Source: UBA1783 sp964449115 (GTDB taxonomy: Bacteria; Bacillota_I; Bacilli_A; Erysipelotrichales; Erysipelotrichaceae). Taken from it: a stretch of 64,000 nucleotides of DNA. Under the pieces are notes generated by a model that worked only from the letters and a program-made list of their open reading frames with translations, was not told where the DNA came from and searched no databases. Positions within the stretch are counted from its first letter, which is position 1, and every line of letters starts with the position of its first letter. Positions 34,032 through 43,448 of the stretch are shown here, piece by piece. The DNA lies in NCBI GenBank assembly GCA_964449115.1, contig CAYUXW010000008.1, positions 1 through 64,000 of the forward strand. Direction: 5' to 3'. The translations under genes were made by a program, and so were the position numbers.

Positions 34032-35285
34032 CTAAGTTCTTTTTGAAAGAACATCTCTTTCATATTTTTCAATTTCCTGATACCAATGACCATCTTTTGG
34101 CTTATCACATCTAACACAATACTCATCCCAGATTTCACTAAAAGGCATGGTCTTTAATTCTTCCTGAACAACCAGCAGTTTAGTAAAATTTTGCTCATCC
34201 TGAAGTTTCTTCAACTCTTCTACAGGCTGAAGCAAACCATATAATAAAGCTTTCTGAACATTTCGATAACCCATAACCCAGGCAGCCACTCTATTGATCG
34301 AAGCATCAAAATAATCTAAAGCGATATTTACTCTATTGATACCACATCTAACTATTTCCCTGGCAATTTCTTTTGTTTCATCATCAAAAAGCACCACATG
34401 ATCACTGTCCCATCTTATTGGTCTGGTAATATGTAAGGCAATTTCATCAAAAAAAGTCAGCAGTGCCGGTATCTTATCTGATACTACTTCTGTTGGATGA
34501 TAATGACCATTATCCATTAAAGGAATGCACTTGTCTCTATTAAAAGCAGCGTAGCTTAAGGCAAACTCCGCTGAACCGGCAGTGTAGGCTTCCACACCGA
34601 TTCCAAAAACTTTCGATTCAATACAAGGTTTGACCTTCTTAAAATCATAAGGTTCTTTTAATATTTCATCCAAACTTTCCCTGTAGCAAACTCTTGGTCC
34701 AAGTCTATCGCCAGGAACATCCTTAAAGCCATCTCCAGTCCAGATATTCATGATGCAGACATCATCTAACTGCTCAGCTAGATAATTAGAAATTCTAATA
34801 CAGGCCTTACCATGCTCAATCCAGAATTTTCTTGTCTGTTCATCAGCTGAAGAAAGAGTCAGTGGGTCACACTTTTCATGCGAGAAGAAAGTTGGATTAA
34901 AATCACACCCTACTTTTCTTTCCTTACAGAATTCTACCCATTTATCAAAATGCTCTGGTTGCAGTTTATCTCTATTTGCCCAATTACCAGCTTCAAAAAT
35001 AGCATAAGAAGCATGAAGATTCATCTTAGGTTTTCCAGGAATCAACTTTAAAACCACATCAATATCATCCATCAGCTGCTGATAACTGCCTGCTCTACCT
35101 GGATAATTGCCGGTAGTCTGAATTCCTCCTGTTAATGGTTTATCTGGATCAGTATCAAAACCACGCACATCATCTCCCTGCCAGCAATGTAAACTGACAG
35201 AAACATTTTTTAATGTTTCAATAGCCTTATCTACATCGATTCCTAGTTTGGCATATCTTTCTTTAGCTTCATTGTATCTACTCAT
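34032..35285 (-). CDS. rhaA: L-rhamnose isomerase (RhaA)
   Basis: The 417-residue protein matches RhaA at full length: SVSLHCWQGDDVRGFD near residues 30-46, GYRN, FFSHEKCDPLTLSSAD, MDNGHYHPTEVVSDKI and LHITRPIRWDSDHVV. The metal ligands of the xylose-isomerase-like barrel lie in these last motifs. It converts L-rhamnose to L-rhamnulose. It sits in an operon with rhaB, two glycosidases and a sugar transporter. Confidence 0.95.
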   Translation of the reverse strand: MSRYNEAKERYAKLGIDVDKAIETLKNVSVSLHCWQGDDVRGFDTDPDKPLTGGIQTTGNYPGRAGSYQQLMDDIDVVLKLIPGKPKMNLHASYAIFEAGNWANRDKLQPEHFDKWVEFCKERKVGCDFNPTFFSHEKCDPLTLSSADEQTRKFWIEHGKACIRISNYLAEQLDDVCIMNIWTGDGFKDVPGDRLGPRVCYRESLDEILKEPYDFKKVKPCIESKVFGIGVEAYTAGSAEFALSYAAFNRDKCIPLMDNGHYHPTEVVSDKIPALLTFFDEIALHITRPIRWDSDHVVLFDDETKEIAREIVRCGINRVNIALDYFDASINRVAAWVMGYRNVQKALLYGLLQPVEELKKLQDEQNFTKLLVVQEELKTMPFSEIWDEYCVRCDKPKDGHWYQEIEKYERDVLSKRT

Positions 35286-35322
35286 AAATGTCTCCTCACT
35301 CTTCTTTAACCATATTTTACCT

Positions 35323-37674
35323 TTAACCTTTTATCATTTTGATAAGACCTTTAATAAAGTGACCATTAGCCATTTCCACCAGCCCCTTGAAGACTCCTCC
35401 TTTAATGCCACCGCTAATCTGCATTGACCTTAAAGGGGCTCCAGCACTGGAATTCATCAACATCACAAAATCAGGATTATCATAATCAATTTTTCCATCA
35501 AAGCCTTTAGAAATGACTTTTTCTACAGCCTTATACATAATCTTCATTATCAAAGAATGATCCTTCATTTCCATAACGGAATTATCCATTGTAAAATGTC
35601 CCTTGACAAGTTTGGCTGGAACATACTTTCTACCTAGCATCTTCTGCCACTCTTCTTGAGTAATCTTTCCTTGACAGTTTTCATACCAGCTATCCTTTTG
35701 CCAGCCTGGAACATTTACTTCTTCACCTTTGACATCAATGTCCTTATAGAAACAGATGTCACGGCTTGATGTGGCAATTTCAAGACGATAGCTGCCTGTA
35801 ACCTTTTTAAATGCATCATCCCACACTACAAAATCTTCATCATTTAATTCAAAAGTGACTTCCTTTGATTCACCAGGATTTAAACTTACTTTTTCAAAAT
35901 GTTTAAGTTCTCTTACCGGTCTATGTAGTGCAGGATTGTTTTGACCAATATAAAGCTGTACTACTTCACTGCCAGCATATTTTCCAGTATTGCTGACTTT
36001 AACTGTAACTTTATTTTCAGCTAGTTCAAATTCATCAAGTTTAAAACTGCTGTAACTTAAACCATAGCCATAAGGCCAGCTGACTTCAACCTCAGCCTTA
36101 TCATAATAACGATAGCCGACATATATACTTTCTAAATACAGGGCATCTCTACTTTCAGCATAATACTCAGACGATACAACATCGCTATAGCTATATGGCC
36201 AGCTTTCTGACAATTTTCCCGAAGGATTAGCCTTACCAAATAACAGGTTATAACAAGCCTGTCCTGCACCCTGTCCTGGAAGGCCCATATAAAGGATTCC
36301 CTTAACGTTTTCTTGCCAAGGACATTCTATTGCACTGCCACAGAAAAGTACTACTACGGTGTTCTTGTTAGTCTTAGCAGCAGTTTCAATCATTTCAATA
36401 TGTCCCTCTGGCATCCTCATATGTTTTCTATCAAAACCTTCTGATTCATATTTACTAGGTAATCCGGCAAAAACGACTACCGCATCAGCCTTTTTGGCTT
36501 TATTTTCTAAATCAGATAAAAGTTCTGGTGTTGTATCACCATTGACATCACAGCCCTGAGCATAATCATAAGAACTCAGATAAGCAATTGGATGTTCTAA
36601 GTTTGTCGGATTGACATGACTGCTTCCAGAACCCTGATAGCGAACATCTTTAGCCATATCACCGACAATAAGAATCTTTTTATCTTCTTTTAATGGTAAA
36701 ATGTCATCCTCATTTTTAAGTAGCACCGCTCCTTCTTCGGCAATCTTAACTGCCAGCTGATGATTTTTACTGTAATCAGCATTATATTTCTCTTTAAACA
36801 GCTCTTGTGCCCTTAAAGCCATTTTTATGATTCTTTCAGCACACTTATCAATATATGCTTCTTCTAACAACCCTTTTTTGACAGCTTCTAAGACATCTTT
36901 TTCCATATAGTCACTGCCTCCTGGCATCATCAGATCATTGCCGGCAGTAAAGGCTTTAATACGATCATTCATGCCACCCCAGTCTGTTACAACCAGACCA
37001 TTAAAACCCCACTGTTCTCTTAAAACATCGTTTAACAGCTTTTTATTGTCACTGCAGTAAACACCATTGATCTTGTTGTAGGCACTCATTACTGTAGCTG
37101 GATCAGCTTTTTTCACCACGATTTCAAAAGCCTTAAGATAGATTTCTCTTAATGCTCTTTCATCAATGACACTGTCGGAAAGTAAACGACTTGTTTCCTG
37201 TGAATTGCAGGCAAAATGCTTTAGCGAACAGCCAATGCCCTGTGATTGCAGACCTTTGACAAACTCTGCAGCCAAAATACCCGTTTGCAGTGGGTCTTCA
37301 CTAAAATATTCAAAGTTTCTTCCACACAGTGGATTTCTTTTAATATTTACTCCTGGTCCCAGTACTAATGCTACATCCTGATCACGGGCTTCTTCACCTA
37401 TCGCTTTTCCCATCTGATAAAGCAACTCTCTGTTGAAGGTATTAGCGGTTGATACTGCTGATGGAAAACAGGTTGCCGCAACAGAATCATTGATACCCAG
37501 CATATCAGTATTTTTTCCCAGCTGCTGTTTTCTAAGCCCTGCAGGACCATCACACATAAAGAAGGATGGAATACCATATTTCTCGAATTCTTTGGTCTCC
37601 CAAAAAGACTTGCCTACACATAATTGAATTTTCTCCTGTAAGGTCATTTTAGCGATAATTTCTTTTATCTTCAT
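35323..37674 (-). CDS. Glycoside hydrolase family 3 (beta-glucosidase-like)
   Basis: The 783-residue protein has the GH3 N-terminal barrel, with LGPGVNIKRNPLCGRNFEYF and LKHFACNSQE near residues 105-160. The nucleophile lies in VVTDWGG (Asp231), the alpha/beta sandwich begins about residue 300, and the fibronectin-III-like domain follows (about 560-640). It has an extra C-terminal stretch. There is no signal peptide, so it acts inside the cell. With the rhamnosidase next door, it likely removes glucose from rhamnosyl-glucosides (such as those on plant flavonoids), by inference. Confidence 0.92.
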   Translation of the reverse strand: MKIKEIIAKMTLQEKIQLCVGKSFWETKEFEKYGIPSFFMCDGPAGLRKQQLGKNTDMLGINDSVAATCFPSAVSTANTFNRELLYQMGKAIGEEARDQDVALVLGPGVNIKRNPLCGRNFEYFSEDPLQTGILAAEFVKGLQSQGIGCSLKHFACNSQETSRLLSDSVIDERALREIYLKAFEIVVKKADPATVMSAYNKINGVYCSDNKKLLNDVLREQWGFNGLVVTDWGGMNDRIKAFTAGNDLMMPGGSDYMEKDVLEAVKKGLLEEAYIDKCAERIIKMALRAQELFKEKYNADYSKNHQLAVKIAEEGAVLLKNEDDILPLKEDKKILIVGDMAKDVRYQGSGSSHVNPTNLEHPIAYLSSYDYAQGCDVNGDTTPELLSDLENKAKKADAVVVFAGLPSKYESEGFDRKHMRMPEGHIEMIETAAKTNKNTVVVLFCGSAIECPWQENVKGILYMGLPGQGAGQACYNLLFGKANPSGKLSESWPYSYSDVVSSEYYAESRDALYLESIYVGYRYYDKAEVEVSWPYGYGLSYSSFKLDEFELAENKVTVKVSNTGKYAGSEVVQLYIGQNNPALHRPVRELKHFEKVSLNPGESKEVTFELNDEDFVVWDDAFKKVTGSYRLEIATSSRDICFYKDIDVKGEEVNVPGWQKDSWYENCQGKITQEEWQKMLGRKYVPAKLVKGHFTMDNSVMEMKDHSLIMKIMYKAVEKVISKGFDGKIDYDNPDFVMLMNSSAGAPLRSMQISGGIKGGVFKGLVEMANGHFIKGLIKMIKG

Positions 37675-37709
37675 ATTATTTATCCTTTCTTCAAATAAAG
37701 CTAATTTGA

Positions 37710-40268
37710 TTATTCTTCATATATTGTCTTTCCTGCTGGTTGAGTATATGTCTTGCCAGAAGGAAGAATTATTCTGGCTGTACAGTTAGCTGGTATTTCA
37801 ACAGTATATTTATAACCATTTTCCGTTTTCTCCCAGCCTGATTTTACCAGTCCATAAATACTCTGATACTGGCAGTTGGCATACTTGAAATTTCCTCCGG
37901 GAACAGGATTAATCACAAAACTATTTTCATAAGCAATCTTAATGCCACACATCGACTCAAACAGCCAGCTGCAGACAGCTCCTTTAGAATAATGGTTTAA
38001 AGAACAGAGCCCGACATTGGTATTGGCATTACCTTCCCAGGCTTCCCAGATAGTTGTCGCTTTATGTTTTGGCATTGACAGCCAGCCTGGCAGCTGTTCA
38101 TTTTCTAACAGTCTATAGGCATATTCCTTATCAATTGTTTCCAGCACATATAGGATAAGTGGGGTTGATAAAAATCCTGTTGCCAGTCGCCAGTCGTAAT
38201 TATCCAAGGCTTCGATCAGTCTTTTTTTGGCATATTCTTTTTGTTTCTCATTTAACAGATCAAAGTACAGCGGTCTGACAAGTCTGGCTTGTCTATCGGT
38301 ATCTAAGCTATATTCTGGACATTTTTCTCTTAAAGCCTGATATGACTTACGACATTTATTTCCAAAACTTTTATAGCTCTCCGCTTTTTTATCATTGCCC
38401 AGTATTGCTTCAATTTCACTCATCAAATCCATAATATAAATTGTATAGGATGTGGCTGTTTCAGGATGAGTAATGGCACAATCTTTCCAATGCATCTTAT
38501 GGACATCTTCTGGTTCAGCCCACTCCCCATAGTGCTGACCAGCATTGTTGAGATATCTTTTTTCTTCTCTATCAAGGTTAAGCTTCTTAGCGGTTGGATA
38601 AAAGCTGCCTACTCTTTTTTGAACGAATCTGGCATATTTTCTCATCCCTTTGATATATCTTTTTAAAATTTCTTCATCTTGATATTTATTATACAATACG
38701 TAAGGAATTATAATTCCCGCATCAGCCCAGCCACTTGAACCATTCATCGCATACATATAGAAATCCGCTCCACCATCAGGAACTATATGTGGTAAACAGC
38801 CATCTTTTCTCTGCCACTGATACATATCTTTAATAAACTTCTCCCCAAAGGTTCGATAATCAAATAAATATGAAGCGGTATTGCAGAAAATCTGAGCATC
38901 TCCAGTCCAGCCGTGTCTTTCTCTGGTTGGACAGTCAGTCGGAAGATCATTACTGTTACTTTTAGCACTCCAGATAGTCGCCTGGACAAATTGATTCAAC
39001 AATTTATTAGAACTGTCAAACCAGCCCGTCTGCTGGATATCACTGTATACAGCAATCGAAGTAAAATCTTCAGGCTCAAATTCCACTTCGGTTTCTACTA
39101 AAACATATTGAAAGCCAAAAATCGCAAATCTACTCTTATATTCATTTATCCCTTCCTTGCAGATATATTTGATTTCCTGTAAAGGGGTTATTTTGTTTTT
39201 CATTTTCAATTGGATATTTCTTTGAGTAAACTCACCATCAAAATCCAGCATCTCTCCAAAACGCAGATATATTGTCTGTCCCGCTTTGGCATTAATTTTA
39301 AAACTGATATATCCAGCCATATTCTGAGAAAAATCTAAAACCTTTTTCCCCTTTGGGGTAATAATCAGCTTTGGTTTAAAATTCTCGTGCTCTTTTACTA
39401 AAACATTGTTGGAAGCTGTTGGGATAACATTATGGTTTGTCTCTTTGGCATAAGCATTATAGGAAGGCTTCATATTAGCATCAACAATTTCTCCATCCTT
39501 ATTATCTGCCAGGCGAATGCTGCCATCATTAGACCAGCTCCAGCTTTTATCTGTAATAACTGTTTCTTTTCTACCATCATTATACTCCATAACCAGCTGC
39601 GCCAGTATTTTTGTTTCTTTACCATATTGATTTCTTAAACCCCAGGAACCAACTGAGCCTCGATACCAGCCATCTGCCAGCATCAGCTCAATAACATTTT
39701 TTCCTTCTTTAAGATAATCAAAAACATCATATGTCTGATAGTGTATTTTTTTACGGTAATCCGTTATCCCTGGAGTCATTACGGCATCGCCAACCTTAAT
39801 ACCATTGATACTTGCCTCATACAGTCCACAGGCAGTAATATACAGTCTGGCCTTTTTTAGTTTTTCACATTCAAATTCTTTTTTAAAACAATCAACAGGA
39901 TAACGATTTTTCTTGTTGATTTTATAGTTGCCAGTAATCCATTTGGCTGGCCATTTCTTATTTTCTGGTAAACCGGTCTCAAAATATGCTTCGGCATACT
40001 CTGAAGCATTGTCATTTTCATCAAATACCCTTACTTTCCAGTTAACCCTGCTGCAGTAGTTTACCGGCTTCTTATTCCAGCAATATTTCATTGAAGAACT
40101 ATGCACTTTTCCTGTATCAACAAGCAGTTTGCCATTTTCATCTTCAGAAATCAGCTGAAAAGCTTTTTGTTTGATACCATCTTCGACATTCCAGAAAAGA
40201 CGTGGTGAAAGAATATTGATACCAATTGGATTAGTCAGATATTCTGTTTTTAATCTTACTGCTTTCAT
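37710..40268 (-). CDS. Alpha-L-rhamnosidase, glycoside hydrolase family 78
   Basis: The 852-residue protein has N-terminal beta domains with TACGLYEASINGIKVGD and TPGITDYRKKIHYQTYDV. An (alpha/alpha)6 barrel contains the acid motif DCPTRERHGWTGDAQ at about residue 445 and PEPEDV-like loops. A C-terminal beta-domain ends ITLPSGK-like (RIILPSGKTY). No signal peptide is seen. It releases L-rhamnose from rhamnosides, feeding rhaA and rhaB. It is in one operon with the GH3 enzyme and the transporter. Confidence 0.95.
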   Translation of the reverse strand: MKAVRLKTEYLTNPIGINILSPRLFWNVEDGIKQKAFQLISEDENGKLLVDTGKVHSSSMKYCWNKKPVNYCSRVNWKVRVFDENDNASEYAEAYFETGLPENKKWPAKWITGNYKINKKNRYPVDCFKKEFECEKLKKARLYITACGLYEASINGIKVGDAVMTPGITDYRKKIHYQTYDVFDYLKEGKNVIELMLADGWYRGSVGSWGLRNQYGKETKILAQLVMEYNDGRKETVITDKSWSWSNDGSIRLADNKDGEIVDANMKPSYNAYAKETNHNVIPTASNNVLVKEHENFKPKLIITPKGKKVLDFSQNMAGYISFKINAKAGQTIYLRFGEMLDFDGEFTQRNIQLKMKNKITPLQEIKYICKEGINEYKSRFAIFGFQYVLVETEVEFEPEDFTSIAVYSDIQQTGWFDSSNKLLNQFVQATIWSAKSNSNDLPTDCPTRERHGWTGDAQIFCNTASYLFDYRTFGEKFIKDMYQWQRKDGCLPHIVPDGGADFYMYAMNGSSGWADAGIIIPYVLYNKYQDEEILKRYIKGMRKYARFVQKRVGSFYPTAKKLNLDREEKRYLNNAGQHYGEWAEPEDVHKMHWKDCAITHPETATSYTIYIMDLMSEIEAILGNDKKAESYKSFGNKCRKSYQALREKCPEYSLDTDRQARLVRPLYFDLLNEKQKEYAKKRLIEALDNYDWRLATGFLSTPLILYVLETIDKEYAYRLLENEQLPGWLSMPKHKATTIWEAWEGNANTNVGLCSLNHYSKGAVCSWLFESMCGIKIAYENSFVINPVPGGNFKYANCQYQSIYGLVKSGWEKTENGYKYTVEIPANCTARIILPSGKTYTQPAGKTIYEE

Positions 40269-40283
40269 CTAAAATCACCTTTT

Positions 40284-41753
40284 TTAATTCTCAATATTTT
40301 TTCTAGCGCGGATTTCCTTCTGCATCTGTGGTAGTTTTTCTTCTAAATCCATAAAATATAAAACTACAGATATAACTAGAAAATGAATAATCGGTACAAT
40401 ATATCTGACAAAATACAGCCAGTTAACAACTCCTGCCGGCTGATTTACTCCCAGATGAGCCTGATAGCCAAAAAAACTCAATCCTGTTTCATAGACACCG
40501 GCAAATGCCCCAGAAATTATTGTCGCAATGGCAGTAGTTACAGCCAAGGCAACTGTTCCCTCTGGTCTAAAATGAAACTTATATTCTACTTCATCATTAG
40601 CTGATAAAAGCAGAGCATCTAAAACATAGACACTGGCTAAAGTTCCAACATTAAAAATAAAGTAGGAAATAACTGCACCGATAAAATTATCTTTAAAGAA
40701 AAGTCCCATTATACAGCCAACAACAGAAATGAGTGAAAATGCCATAGTAGTTTTGCGAACAGTAAACTTCTTGCTTAAAGGATAGATAATCAAAATACCA
40801 ATTCCCATCGGTAATCCTGAGGCGACCGTAAAAATCAGATTGTAATTATTTTGGGCATTGGCTCCTAAAATTACTGTACAGAAATTGGTGTTGAGATTAT
40901 ATCCTTGCAGATTGGCCAAAATTAAATTTAAAGTTGTAATAATAAAAGCCATGTTCCAATATCTACACTTAAATAAATCTAAAAACTTCTTCCAGTCGGT
41001 ACCATGTTCTTTGTTATAGATGGATCCTTCAATATCCTCGGCTTCCAAAGTTACTCTTTCTTTAGTATAGAAATAGTTGATTAAAGATAGCGGGATACTG
41101 ATTAAAGCTATAATACCAATAATTAAAAGCCAGTTTTCTTTTGGATAACCATGTAACATGGTGTAATAAAGAATTGAACCAACAACCATAGTCACAGCTA
41201 CCCCTACCAGCATGAAGTTTGAAACCCTGTCAAACAGGTTAATCTGATTGCGGTCGTTCTGATTTCTGGTAGCCAAGGTAATCATATTCTTCCTTAACAA
41301 AAACATCGTTATACCAAAGCCATTGTATAAAATGTTAAAAATATACACCCAGATCAGTTTTCCAACCTGTCCAATTTCTGGAATCGCAAACATAAAGAAA
41401 CCAGAAAAAGCACACAAGAGTTGACCGATTAAAACGAAAGGCCTGATCTTTCCCTGTGATGAACTGCTGCGTTCAACAATATAAGCTACCAGAAGTCCCG
41501 CCAAAATAGAAACTATCTTGGTAGCCCAGGACATAACCAGATAAGTGCCTACCCCAAAAATCTGATCAATATAAAATATTTCAGTATAATAAAGCTCCGC
41601 TAACTGGTTAATAACAGCCTGTAATGACAACATTCCAAAAGGACCAACCAAATAACCGAGAATCTTTTCCTTCATCGTCATTTCTTCGGTTTTTATTCTT
41701 GAATTCATAAACGGTTTTTCAAAGATACTGTTTTTCAAAAATTGTTTTTTCAT
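40284..41753 (-). CDS. GPH-family sugar:cation symporter, probably rhamnoside or rhamnose uptake
   Basis: The 489-residue protein has about twelve membrane segments typical of the glycoside-pentoside-hexuronide family: GYLVGPFGMLSLQAVINQLAELYYTE, then GKIRPFVLIGQL, and LISIPLSLINYFYTKERV. It is the first gene of the minus-strand rhamnoside operon, divergent from araC-type regulator, so it probably imports rhamnosyl-glucosides or rhamnose with a cation. The substrate is inferred only from context. Confidence 0.88.
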   Translation of the reverse strand: MKKQFLKNSIFEKPFMNSRIKTEEMTMKEKILGYLVGPFGMLSLQAVINQLAELYYTEIFYIDQIFGVGTYLVMSWATKIVSILAGLLVAYIVERSSSSQGKIRPFVLIGQLLCAFSGFFMFAIPEIGQVGKLIWVYIFNILYNGFGITMFLLRKNMITLATRNQNDRNQINLFDRVSNFMLVGVAVTMVVGSILYYTMLHGYPKENWLLIIGIIALISIPLSLINYFYTKERVTLEAEDIEGSIYNKEHGTDWKKFLDLFKCRYWNMAFIITTLNLILANLQGYNLNTNFCTVILGANAQNNYNLIFTVASGLPMGIGILIIYPLSKKFTVRKTTMAFSLISVVGCIMGLFFKDNFIGAVISYFIFNVGTLASVYVLDALLLSANDEVEYKFHFRPEGTVALAVTTAIATIISGAFAGVYETGLSFFGYQAHLGVNQPAGVVNWLYFVRYIVPIIHFLVISVVLYFMDLEEKLPQMQKEIRARKNIEN

Positions 41754-41844
41754 ATTATTATCCCTCTTTTACATCTATATGATAAAACATAAAAGTCAAT
41801 ACTTTCTTGTATATTTGTTTTATTTTTGATATATTTGTCTTGTG

Positions 41845-43038
41845 ATGAAAACGCTTACTTTCGATTTGGAATATCTCTGTCGCAAGATGACAGATATGTC
41901 TGGATTACCAATCAGAATATATCAAAACAACCAGCTGACCGGCAGATTTTCGGTTGTTGAATTTTTAATTGACCCAGTAGATCTTTACATTGATGATTTG
42001 CTGAAAAGAAAAGAAAACGTTTCATACTTTCTTACCGAGAGATATGAATACTATGGAATCATCAAATCTGATGAAACCGCAATTATTATTGGCCCAGGAA
42101 GAGAAAATCCCTTAGATAATCAACAGCTTCGTGATTTAGCCTTTCAACTTAACATCACCAATAAGGATTATGAGACTTTTTCTGATTTCATTTCAGCTAT
42201 CGTTCCAATGCCCTTAGAAAGTATGATTCAGATGATGTGCACTATCAATCATATCCTTAATGGTGATAAGCTAAGTGTTTCTGATTTGCATCTTAAAGAA
42301 TCATCTACATCAGAAAGGATTAACTATTATCAGAATTCAAGTTCAGCTGATGCTTATAAAGGCTATAATATCGAAAGACAGATACTGGATATTGTCAGAA
42401 ACGGCGATCTAGAAACACTGGAAAAATGGGCACAACAGGCACCAACTTTAAGAAGTGGAAAACTATCTGATAATCTATTGAGGCATAGAAAAAACACCTT
42501 CATAGTAACTACTACCCTGAGTGCTCGGGCAGCTATAGAAAGTGGTTTAAAAGTTGATGAAGCTTTTAAACTAAGTGATCTGTTCATTCAAAAATGTGAA
42601 AACTGCAGTAACCTGGATGATATTAACTATCTGTTTTATGAAATGATATTTACCTATACCAGAGAAATCAATAATCTTAAAAAACTAACTACCAAGACTA
42701 AAATTTCAAAAGATGTCTACTTCTATATTATTAAACATTTATCAGAACCAATAAAAACTGAAGATATTGCCAAGGCTTTGTATATGTCTCGAAGTCATCT
42801 ATCAACTAATTTTAAAAAAGAAACCGGGATCAGTCTTAACAATTATATTCATAAGATAAAAATTGAAAAAGCCAAAGAACTGCTTATGGATGACTCTAAA
42901 AGCATCACTTTGATCAGTGACTATCTGGGTTATTCATCAAGTTCTCATTTTAATCGTATTTTTAAACAGCTGACAGGATTTACCCCTAAAGAATATCGTA
43001 AAAATATGTGGGTGAATTTTAATCTTCTTTCAAAATAG
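41845..43038 (+). CDS. AraC-family regulator of the rhamnoside operon
   Basis: The 397-residue protein has a ~280-residue N-terminal sensor region of unknown fold and a C-terminal pair of helix-turn-helix motifs. These are IKTEDIAKALYMSRSHLSTNFKKETG and ITLISDYLGYSSSSHFNRIFKQLTGFTPKEYRK. ATG at 41845 is the plausible start; a GTG at 41842 is also possible. A consensus cre site overlaps the start. It is divergent from the transporter gene 90 bp away, so it likely activates the rhamnoside operon. Confidence 0.88.
   Translation: MKTLTFDLEYLCRKMTDMSGLPIRIYQNNQLTGRFSVVEFLIDPVDLYIDDLLKRKENVSYFLTERYEYYGIIKSDETAIIIGPGRENPLDNQQLRDLAFQLNITNKDYETFSDFISAIVPMPLESMIQMMCTINHILNGDKLSVSDLHLKESSTSERINYYQNSSSADAYKGYNIERQILDIVRNGDLETLEKWAQQAPTLRSGKLSDNLLRHRKNTFIVTTTLSARAAIESGLKVDEAFKLSDLFIQKCENCSNLDDINYLFYEMIFTYTREINNLKKLTTKTKISKDVYFYIIKHLSEPIKTEDIAKALYMSRSHLSTNFKKETGISLNNYIHKIKIEKAKELLMDDSKSITLISDYLGYSSSSHFNRIFKQLTGFTPKEYRKNMWVNFNLLSK
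41846..41859 (+). promoter_or_regulatory. Consensus cre (CcpA) site at the araC-type start codon
   Basis: TGAAAACGCTTACT matches the cre consensus TGWAARCGYTWNCW at all positions. It overlaps the start codon of the regulator, where CcpA binding would block transcription or elongation when glucose is present. Confidence 0.65.
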
Positions 43039-43448
43039 AGCTATAAATCAAAGATTGCAAAAAATATTAAATTCAGATCTTATCTCTTCGATACTCAAAT
43101 CAAGAATGTCGTTAAACTCTTTTTTCAAACAGAGATAATTATTAAACTTTTTGCCGAGAAATTATCCAGCATCACAATAGTCATTATATGAAATTCAGGT
43201 ATAGAATAATTTCACATTCAAGATTTCTACCTTTTTTTATTACTTCATCTACATCTTTAAGCAGGTCATTAAATATAATTTACAGTTTATTTATTCTCTC
43301 TTTACTACCACACACATTATTGATTATTGGAAGAATATCCCATTTTCAAATAACTTATCCAGATAAGTTGCTTCACTTCTATAAATCATTGATACACTCC
43401 TGTATTTAGCGTTATTGTTTTTTAAATAGTTATATCTTTCTTCTTTTA
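43039..43448 (-). other. 410-bp stretch with possible decayed coding sequence
   Basis: No intact gene is supported. On the minus strand short open stretches such as MIYRSEATYLDKLFENGIFF (from about 43389), a frame with NDLLKDVDEVIKKGRNLECE, and one with KKEFNDILDLSIEEIRSEF occur in different frames separated by stops. Their amino-acid composition looks protein-like, so this may be a decayed gene, but I cannot name it. Confidence 0.35.

Noticed and set aside
43188..43409. A 73-codon plus-strand open frame
   Set aside because: No ribosome site, unlikely composition, and the minus strand has more protein-like fragments; treated as part of a decayed stretch.
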